A stretch of DNA of 47,719 nucleotides from Oscillospiraceae bacterium (GTDB lineage Bacteria; Bacillota; Clostridia; Christensenellales; Aristaeellaceae). Of this stretch, positions 42,553 through 47,719 are shown in pieces (the first letter of the stretch is position 1; every line of letters starts with the position of its first letter). The position numbers and the translations under genes were made by a program. The notes beneath the pieces were generated by a model. The model was not told where the DNA came from and did not search any database. It was given only the letters and a program-made list of their open reading frames with translations. The DNA lies in assembly GCA_031270865.1 (NCBI GenBank), contig JAISWI010000038.1, forward strand, positions 1 through 47,719, written 5' to 3'.

Positions 42553-43398
42553 TTGAGCGGTATATTATTGGCCGTGTTTTCCGTCACCGTTATCGGCGTG
42601 CTGTGCTCGATAATGCTGGCCGTGGCGTCGAAGGTGATGGCGGTAGAGACTGACGATACGGCAGTCAGACTGCGGGAGTGCCTGCCGGGCGCGAACTGCG
42701 GCGCGTGCGGCTTCGCCGGCTGCGACGGGTACGCCGCGGCGCTGGCCTCGGGCGCAGGGACCGCTACCAACCTATGTATTCCGGGCGGCGACCCCGTGTC
42801 GAGACAGCTCGGAGAGATATTGGGCGTCGGGTTTGTGGACGTCATAGAGCAAATTGCCGTCGTCCACTGCTGCGGACACTCGGGAAATACGGGCGTCAAG
42901 ATGGAATATCAAGGCGTCGCGTCATGCTCGGCCGTCAAACAGCTCTACGGCGGCCGCGGCTCCTGCTCGTACGGATGCCTCGGCTTCGGCGACTGCGCCG
43001 CCGTCTGCCCCAACGGGGCGATATGTATAGAGGACGGACTGGCGCGCATAAACACGCGGCTGTGTACCGGCTGCGGGCTGTGCGCGCGCGCCTGCCCGAA
43101 CGGCGTCATATACACTAACGCCGACAGCATAACTACGCTGGTCACCTGCTCCAATCTCGAGAAGGGCGCCGCCGTGAGGAAAAAATGCTCCAACGGCTGT
43201 ATAGGCTGCCACAAGTGCGAGCGCGAGTGCCCGGACGGCGCAATAACTGTAGTCAATAACCTCGCCCGCATCGACTATAGTAAGTGCGGCGGCTGCGGCC
43301 GCTGCGCGGAGGTGTGCACGACAAAGTGTATTCAGCTCGCGAGCTTCGCGGGGATATTCCGCACAGAGCACAATGATAAAGCCGTTGACAGCGCGTGA
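42553..43398 (+). CDS. rnfB: Rnf complex subunit RnfB (ferredoxin-binding)
   Basis: A 281-residue subunit that takes electrons from reduced ferredoxin. It has an N-terminal membrane helix, a four-cysteine domain (CLPGANCGACGFAGCDGYA), then a series of [4Fe-4S] motifs: CSYGCLGFGDCAAVCP, CTGCGLCARACP, CIGCHKCERECP and CGGCGRCAEVCTTKC. The start codon is TTG 42553, supported by GGAGGAGAG upstream. It is the last gene of the rnf operon. The complex drives Na+ or H+ out while reducing NAD+. Confidence 0.96.
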   Translation: MSGILLAVFSVTVIGVLCSIMLAVASKVMAVETDDTAVRLRECLPGANCGACGFAGCDGYAAALASGAGTATNLCIPGGDPVSRQLGEILGVGFVDVIEQIAVVHCCGHSGNTGVKMEYQGVASCSAVKQLYGGRGSCSYGCLGFGDCAAVCPNGAICIEDGLARINTRLCTGCGLCARACPNGVIYTNADSITTLVTCSNLEKGAAVRKKCSNGCIGCHKCERECPDGAITVVNNLARIDYSKCGGCGRCAEVCTTKCIQLASFAGIFRTEHNDKAVDSA

Positions 43399-43443
43399 AA
43401 ATTAATGGCGGCGGCGCTGAAAACACCTCTTGTTCCGCGGCGA

Positions 43444-43590
43444 TGCGAATAATTCCGTATGCACTCGTTATCGCACTTACGTCCTTTTCGCTGTGGCGAA
43501 AAGAATTTTTGCGAAGGAGTGCGTTCCGTGCGACGAAGCAAAAATTGTTATATCTCCGTCAGTAGATGGAATTCATTTCCATCTACTGAC
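43444..43590 (+). repeat. Repeat family B, copy 1
   Basis: It begins GCGAATAATTCCGTATG and contains TCCTTTTCGCTGTGG and TGCGACGAAGCAAAAATT. It ends in a perfect hairpin, TCAGTAGATGGAA (43559-43571) with TTCCATCTACTGA (43577-43589). A related copy lies at 46768-47036. No gene is visible in 43399-43676. The hairpin may also end rnf transcription. Confidence 0.75.
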
Positions 43591-43676
43591 ACTCTGCGAG
43601 CCGCGTACGGCGAGATCCATCCCTCGTAACTCGTTTGTTACGACACAGTCGTGACAAACGAAATGATTCGATGCCG

Positions 43677-44042
43677 TCACGCGCCTCCCAGCTTTTCAAT
43701 CGCCGCCTGTTCGCTGCCCACAAAGTACAGATGCTTACCCTTGTTGCACTCGTACATATAATCGTGAAGCGGCTTGCTCGTGTAGCCGGAAAAGTCGCCG
43801 ATTATCGCGAGCCGAAAGCGGTAGTTCACGAATTTCTGCACGATTTCGCCCGCAACGCCCGTTGACAGCTTGAAAAAGTCCTCGGTTATAGCAGCCTTAT
43901 TTATGGCGACGCTCTGACATTCGTGTTCATAGAACAGCGTCGAGGCGAGGTCAAGCGCGGATTGCGCGTCCGTTATGATCGGCGCGTCGCTGTGGATCAC
44001 GGCGACCTTGCCGTTCGGCGTCTCGGTAATGGTTGTGGTCAT
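43677..44042 (-). CDS. DUF4180 family protein
   Basis: A 121-residue soluble protein. The pattern VAVIHSDAPIITDAQSALDLASTLFYEHECQSVAINKAAITEDFFKLSTGVAGEIVQKFVNYRFRLAIIGDFSGYTSKPLHDYMYECNKG, read in parts, matches DUF4180, a small alpha/beta (STAS-like) family of unknown role often found near resistance or mobile genes. The start ATG 44042 is fixed by GGAGGG 6 bases upstream. It runs left toward the rnf operon. Confidence 0.9.
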   Translation of the reverse strand: MTTTITETPNGKVAVIHSDAPIITDAQSALDLASTLFYEHECQSVAINKAAITEDFFKLSTGVAGEIVQKFVNYRFRLAIIGDFSGYTSKPLHDYMYECNKGKHLYFVGSEQAAIEKLGGA

Positions 44043-44083
44043 CGGTTTCCCTCCAACGCTATAATCACGTTTGCCGGGTTTGA

Positions 44084-44342
44084 CGGAATACATTATGTAT
44101 GATTCGAGTGTCAAAAGTCTCGCCCACCGCTGACCGGCGATTTATTCCGTCATACGTCACAAAAAGCCTCGCGAATACACAAAGTATTCACTCCCACCCC
44201 ACCGGGCAAGCCCGGCGGGGGCCCCGAGGCGTTTTTTGTTTAGTCTGACGATGGGGTCCCCGCGCGACCTGTCGCGTGGGGTGTAAAAAAATCGACACGG
44301 TCATCGCCAGACTCACTTTCGACACTCGAATCATGTATTCCG
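44084..44342. repeat. Inverted pair of about 35-40 bases around a terminator
   Basis: CGGAATAC...ATGATTCGAGTGTC (44084-44114) recurs inverted as GACACTCGAATCATGTATTCCG (44321-44342). The inner flanks (AGTCT / AGACT) also correspond. The pair encloses the terminator hairpins at 44160-44275. No gene lies between. Confidence 0.65.
44160..44237. terminator. Bidirectional terminator
   Basis: AAAAAGCCTCG and CGAGGCGTTTTTT form the outer stem around an inner CCGGGC/GCCCGG hairpin, with T-runs on both strands. On the minus strand it ends the DUF2200 transcript. A second stem, CCCCGCGCGAC / GTCGCGTGGGG, follows at about 44259-44282. Confidence 0.75.
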
Positions 44343-44347
44343 CGGCT

Positions 44348-44704
44348 TCACGTCCTCAAAATCTTTTCCATTGCCTTGCCCTTCGCCACCTCGTCCACGA
44401 GCTTATCAAGCCGCCGTATGTTCTGCATTAGCGGGTCGGGGATTTCCTCGACGCGGTGACCGCAGATAACGCCTGTGACCTTGTGCGCGTTCGGGTTGAT
44501 TTGCGGCGCGTCGGCGAAAAACCGCTCATAGCTGACCTCGTTTTCGAGCTGCGCTTGCAAGCCCGCGTCGTCATAGCCGGTGAGCCATTTTGTGACGGTA
44601 TCAACGTCTGTTTTGGAGCGCCCCTTGCGCTCGGTCTTTGCCACAAGCATCGGGTACACGTCCGACACCTTCATTTTGAATACGCGTTCGTTATTCGTCG
44701 CCAT
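44348..44704 (-). CDS. DUF2200 family protein
   Basis: A 118-residue soluble protein matching DUF2200: RVFKMKVSDVYPMLVAKTERKGRSK at the start, VTKWLTGYD, and VICGHRVEEIPDPLMQNIRRLDKLVDEVAKGKAMEKIL at the end. Its role is unknown; related proteins occur widely as single genes. ATG 44704 is preferred because GGGAG lies about 9 bases upstream; a longer start at 44740 lacks support. Confidence 0.9.
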   Translation of the reverse strand: MATNNERVFKMKVSDVYPMLVAKTERKGRSKTDVDTVTKWLTGYDDAGLQAQLENEVSYERFFADAPQINPNAHKVTGVICGHRVEEIPDPLMQNIRRLDKLVDEVAKGKAMEKILRT

Positions 44705-44815
44705 GTTGGCAACTCCCCCCATTTTTCGGATATTGGCCATGTCGCTGCGCTTGCGCGGACGGGTTATCGTCCGGCTTGCGGACGGTGGCGTGCCACCCGT
44801 TTAACTCCGACGCTT

Positions 44816-44844
44816 ATTGTACCATTCGGACCTTTCTCTTGCAA
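44816..44844 (-). promoter_or_regulatory. Promoter of the DUF2200 gene
   Basis: On the minus strand, TTGCAA (44844-44839), 17-base spacer, TACAAT (44821-44816). The 105-base leader contains hairpins GGTGGC/GCCACC and GGACG/CGTCC. Confidence 0.6.
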
Positions 44845-44860
44845 TACCTCGCTAAACATG

Positions 44861-44913
44861 TTGACAAAACAAAAATTTAAGTGTATTCTCTAAAGTGTAC
44901 ACTTCTTTAGAGA
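44861..44913 (+). promoter_or_regulatory. Promoter and palindromic operator of the acetyltransferase-methyltransferase gene
   Basis: TTGACA (44861-44866), 17-base spacer, TATTCT (44884-44889). Overlapping the expected start is a nested palindrome: outer TCTCTAAAG / CTTTAGAGA (44887-44895, 44905-44913), inner perfect AAGTGTACACTT (44893-44904). The 150-base leader to 45060 is AT-rich and carries no clear reading frame. Confidence 0.6.
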
Positions 44914-45060
44914 GACAAGAAGACATATTGACGGCAAATGATAAACATTATAAATTTATACCAAATATTCAAATAACGAAATTCAATCCACAATAATGCG
45001 GAGGCAAAATTGTACGACACATATTGAACGCCCAACAGGCGTCGGAAACGGGGACTGGAA

Positions 45061-46413
45061 ATGACGCACAAAGGCACAGTCACGCTTGAAACAGAGCGTT
45101 TGATATTGCGGAGGTTCACGCCGGACGACGCCGAGGCGATGTTCCGCAACTGGGCGAGTGACCCGGAGGTTACGAAATTCCTGATGTGGCAGACACACTC
45201 GGGCGTTTCCGATTCTAAAGCGGTTATAGACTCGTGGGTGGAGTTGTATCAGAAGCCCGAATATTACAGTTGGGCGGTTGTTCTCAAAGCTATTGACGAA
45301 CCAATTGGCGGCATATCCGTTGTACATCAGCAGGAGGACGTCGGACTGGTACACATCGGTTACTGTATTGGCCGGCAATGGTGGCGGCAAGGCTATACCT
45401 CGGAGGCGTTAACGGCGCTCGTCAAATTTTTCTTTGAGGATGTCGGCGCGAATCGTGTTGAATCCCGGCACGATCCCCGCAATCCGAACAGCGGGAAGGT
45501 GATGCAAAAAGCCGGGTTGCAATTCGAGGGCACTATGAGAAAGGCTGACAAGAATAATCAGGGCGTTTGCGACGCGGCCTATTACGCAATTCTCGCGGAG
45601 GATTATCTCGGCCGCAAGTACCCCGCAGAGAAGCCGACTGACATAACCGCCGACAACTACACCGAGCTCAACAGCAAGGTCGTCAACCGTTGGACAGAGG
45701 GCGGCTGGGAGTGGGGTAAGCCCATCACGCATGAAACCTACGAGGCCGCGCGGCGCGGTAAGTGGGATGTGCTGCTAACGCCGACTAAGCCCGTTCCGCA
45801 CGAGTGGTTGCCTGCGCTCAAAGACGCGAAGCTGCTCGGTTTGGCTTGCGGCGGCGGTCAACAGATGCCGATTTTCACGGCGCTTGGCGCGGATTGTACG
45901 GTACTTGATTTCTCCGACGCGATGTTGGAGAACGATCGCCTTGTCGCGGAGCGCGAATGTTACGACATCAACATCGTTAAAGCCGACATAACGAAGCGAC
46001 TCCCGTTTGAGAATTGTGCGTTCGACATTATTTTTCATCCGGTGAGCAACTGCTATATCGAGGACGTATATCACGTCTGGAACGAGTGTTTCCGCGTACT
46101 CAAGCCCGGCGGATTTTTGCTTGCGGGTTGCGATAACGGCTTCAACTTTCTGTTTGATTCATACGACCGTCCACTTACCATACAAAATACTTACCCGTTC
46201 AACCCGCTGAAAAACCCGGCGCAAATGCAAAAGCTGATAGCGGACGATGACGGCATTCAGTTCGGCCACAGCATAGACGAGCAAATCGGCGGGCAATTAA
46301 AGGCGGGCTTCACGCTGACAGACGTGTTTGAAGATTTCGACACGGGCGCAGTCCCCGGCGACTACCCAAGCTATTGGGCGACACGGTCTGTTAAGCCGGA
46401 GGGGGCACGGTGA
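45061..46413 (+). CDS. GNAT acetyltransferase fused to a class I methyltransferase
   Basis: A 450-residue two-domain protein. Residues 5-185 are a RimJ/RimL-type N-acetyltransferase (LETERLILRRFTPDDAEAMF, the acetyl-CoA site IGRQWWRQGYTSEALTALVKF, VMQKAGLQFEGTMR). Residues 197-445 are a SAM-dependent methyltransferase (WEWGKPITHETYEAARRGKWDVLLTPTKPVPHEW, SAM loop LGLACGGGQQMPIFTALGADCTVLDFS, FHPVSNCYIEDV, EQIGGQLKAGFTLTD). Each half is a complete standalone-size protein, and I recall both families only as separate genes. The reading frame is continuous through the joint (AEKPTDITADNYTELNSKVVNRW). Substrates are unknown. No good ribosome-binding site is seen (GGGGACTGGAA before the ATG). The stop overlaps the next relic in GTGA. 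Confidence 0.88.
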   Translation: MTHKGTVTLETERLILRRFTPDDAEAMFRNWASDPEVTKFLMWQTHSGVSDSKAVIDSWVELYQKPEYYSWAVVLKAIDEPIGGISVVHQQEDVGLVHIGYCIGRQWWRQGYTSEALTALVKFFFEDVGANRVESRHDPRNPNSGKVMQKAGLQFEGTMRKADKNNQGVCDAAYYAILAEDYLGRKYPAEKPTDITADNYTELNSKVVNRWTEGGWEWGKPITHETYEAARRGKWDVLLTPTKPVPHEWLPALKDAKLLGLACGGGQQMPIFTALGADCTVLDFSDAMLENDRLVAERECYDINIVKADITKRLPFENCAFDIIFHPVSNCYIEDVYHVWNECFRVLKPGGFLLAGCDNGFNFLFDSYDRPLTIQNTYPFNPLKNPAQMQKLIADDDGIQFGHSIDEQIGGQLKAGFTLTDVFEDFDTGAVPGDYPSYWATRSVKPEGAR

Positions 46414-46722
46414 AGCCGCACGGCATAATCCTTATTGGCGCAAATGGCAGCGGAAAATCCACACTCGGACGCGAGCTCGCCTATGTGCTTGGCTTTACGC
46501 ACTTTGACGTAGAGGATTACTGGTTTTGACTACGCCGTTCATAGGCCAAACGAATTTTCCTACGGTCAGGTATTTTACGCCGATGTGGAGACTCGCGGCG
46601 AGTTGCCCGCGGAATTTGAGATGCGCGAGACAAAGCGCTTCCCGACCATACCCGACAAAATGACATATCCGCAGATACTGCCCGTTATCTTCGCTGAGTT
46701 GCAAAAGTGGCTAAGCCCTTGA
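46410..46722 (+). pseudogene. Frameshifted P-loop kinase-like gene remnant
   Basis: GTG 46410 starts IILIGANGSGKSTLGRELAYVLGFTHFDVEDYW, the beginning of a small nucleotide-binding kinase with intact Walker A. A stop at 46527-46529 follows TTTTGA. Shifting frame by one base (from 46528) gives a continuous run of 64 codons to 46720-46722 that begins DYAVHRPNEFSYGQVFY. Its end (RFPTIPDKMTYPQILPVIFAELQKWL) does not look like the C-terminus of such a kinase and may come from another gene by deletion. At about 100 residues in all, it is too short for the family. Confidence 0.65.
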
Positions 46723-46767
46723 CGGGTAAAGCTAAAGCGCGATATAATGTCCACGGTGTGGACATTA

Positions 46768-47036
46768 CGAATAATTTCGTATGTACCCATTTTCGCTCTC
46801 TCGTCCTTTTCGCCTGTGGCCCGAGAACTTCGTCCTCTCCGAAACGAAGCCCAACGGAGTGGGTTCGTTTCGGAGAGGACGAACGACGGAGCGGGCAAGG
46901 AGCGGAGTTTACGACGCTCCGAGCTTAGCGCAGTCCGTGAGGACGAAGCGTAGCGCGTGAGAACGAAGTGCGCCCCGTGCGACGGAGCAAAAATTATTGT
47001 ACTAAGTCAGTAGATGGAATTCATTTCCATCTATTG
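46768..47036 (+). repeat. Repeat family B, copy 2 with inserted hairpin
   Basis: It matches copy 1 at its left end (ACGAATAATTTCGTATG, TCGTCCTTTTCGCCTGTGG) and right end (CCGTGCGACGGAGCAAAAATTATT, then TCAGTAGATGGAATTCATTTCCATCTATTG). Between these it carries about 120 extra bases, including a perfect 20-base inverted repeat (46829-46848 with 46864-46883, TTCGTCCTCTCCGAAACGAA and complement). The stretches that look open here are not genes. Confidence 0.7.
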
Positions 47037-47522
47037 TCCCCATTGCGGAAGTCAAGATAAGATAAGACACTATAGAAGTCAATGGAGACCGTAAAAATGC
47101 CGCAGGAGCAAGGGATTGGAGCACTTCAGCGCCGCCAAAACCTTGCCCGGCGCCGGTTTGAGCGACATCACCACTTTGCGGAAAATTTGGGAGATTTGGC
47201 AAACAGCGGGCAAACACTACTCGGTCGGCATATGCTCGACTATCATTATTAAGCAAATAATTCAAATAAAGCAGCGCATCCCGCCATTGACGTGATATAT
47301 ATAGTTAGGGAGTGCGCTATGCGAGACACAAAAGCCGGGAATTGGGATAGCGAACCGTCTGCAAAGCACCACTGATTGCAGACGTGTTTTGTTATGGCCA
47401 TTTCATATATACAAGCCGTTTGACACAAAGCATGTGTCGCGTCGCAAGACTCTAAATCAGACCACTCTGTGCATACAACCACTCCGCCTCTCTATTGTAT
47501 ACGATATTAAGGAGAATTGTCA
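47037..47522. other. Gene-free stretch with relic codons and a weak terminator
   Basis: From about 47110 to 47295 the plus strand can be read as a relic (TLRKIWEIWQTAGKHYSVG) with no start codon; I do not recognise it. A 17-codon frame starts at 47321 (MRDTKAGNWD). CGTCTGCA (47356-47363) pairs with TGCAGACG (47377-47384) followed by TGTTTTG, a weak terminator. Beyond that I see only the AAGGAG site of the ParA-like gene at 47510-47515. Confidence 0.4.
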
Positions 47523-47719
47523 ATGAACGTGAACGATCACATGGACATCTGCAACATCAACACAATCGCCTCCGCCATGGGGGGCACGGCAAAAACCCCC
47601 ACGACTCTGAATCTGGGCGCAGCGCTCGCCGAACGCGGGCTGCGGGTGCTGCTGATAGACAACGACCCGGAGCGTCACTTATCCAACTCACTGGGGATCG
47701 GTATCACAAAATACAATAT
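47523..47719 (+). CDS. ParA/Soj-like ATPase, partial, with abnormal Walker A
   Basis: The first 65 codons of a gene that runs off the window. ATG 47523 follows AAGGAG at about 7 bases. The sequence TTLNLGAALAERGLRVLLIDNDPERHLSNSLG is clearly the start of a ParA-family partition ATPase. The deviant Walker A loop, normally KGGVGKTT, reads MGGTAKTP. The signature lysine, the glycine before the catalytic lysine and the threonine ligand are all replaced, though the central lysine is kept. ATP use is therefore doubtful. It follows repeats and gene relics, so it may belong to a decaying mobile element rather than to chromosome partition. Confidence 0.8.
   Translation, partial: MNVNDHMDICNINTIASAMGGTAKTPTTLNLGAALAERGLRVLLIDNDPERHLSNSLGIGITKYN

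Noticed and set aside
46768-47036. Transposase or insertion sequence at the family B repeat
   Set aside because: No transposase frame or target-site duplication could be found; only inverted repeats.

Overview
This window reads as chromosomal DNA of an uncultured, GC-rich, Gram-positive spore-forming anaerobe (Bacillota, Clostridia; order uncertain). The evidence is a Rnf ferredoxin:NAD+ complex, RemB, a CotH-type spore-coat kinase, a surface protein with the tail domain of clostridial collagen-like proteins, and the gene order dnaA-dnaN-rlbA-recF-remB. A credible replication origin lies between dnaA and dnaN (about 32.8-33.0 kb). The polA-ogt-tadA-DUF218-mnmG operon to its left runs leftward, and the dnaA-to-rnfB block to its right runs rightward, as expected either side of a bidirectional origin.

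Layout. 0-7 kb: an AraC regulator, a LysR remnant, a LacI regulator, a zinc-ribbon membrane protein and a DUF6106-like/cysteine desulfurase/ThiI operon for tRNA thiolation. 7.1-7.6 kb: a giant palindromic copy of a GC-rich repeat (family A), also present at 1-66 and 17.27-17.51 kb. 7.7-15.2 kb: secreted and surface genes, namely an exported protein, a patatin-like protein lacking both catalytic residues, two lamin-tail-domain proteins (the larger carrying a CotH kinase) and, convergent to them, a protein built from Pro-x-Cys triplets. 15.4-22.7 kb: a CoA-transferase, a YwlE-like arginine phosphatase, a GMP-synthase-like protein with a dead glutaminase domain, a GH127-like protein with an eroded active site and a secreted protein. 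22.8-28.8 kb: the tightly coupled mnmG-DUF218-tadA-ogt-polA operon.

28.8-31 kb is an AT-richer island with a DUF1919 protein carrying an internal tandem duplication and a DUF2975/Xre pair behind a strong promoter. 31-38 kb holds rpsT, dnaA, oriC, dnaN, rlbA, recF, remB, an Xre gene and lepA; gyrB is not next to remB. 38.3-43.4 kb is a complete rnfCDGEAB operon with intergenic hairpins, one of which would mask the rnfA ribosome-binding site. 43.4 kb to the end is accessory DNA: repeat family B, DUF4180 and DUF2200 genes, a GNAT acetyltransferase fused to a methyltransferase behind an operator-like palindrome, a frameshifted P-loop kinase remnant, and the start of a ParA-like gene with an abnormal Walker A motif.

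The most unusual content is the Pro-x-Cys triplet protein beside a CotH kinase, three proteins within about 12 kb that keep a fold but lack catalytic residues, and the family A palindrome. No rRNA, tRNA, CRISPR array or intact insertion sequence was seen. All assignments come from reading the sequence and from memory of protein families; no database search was run.
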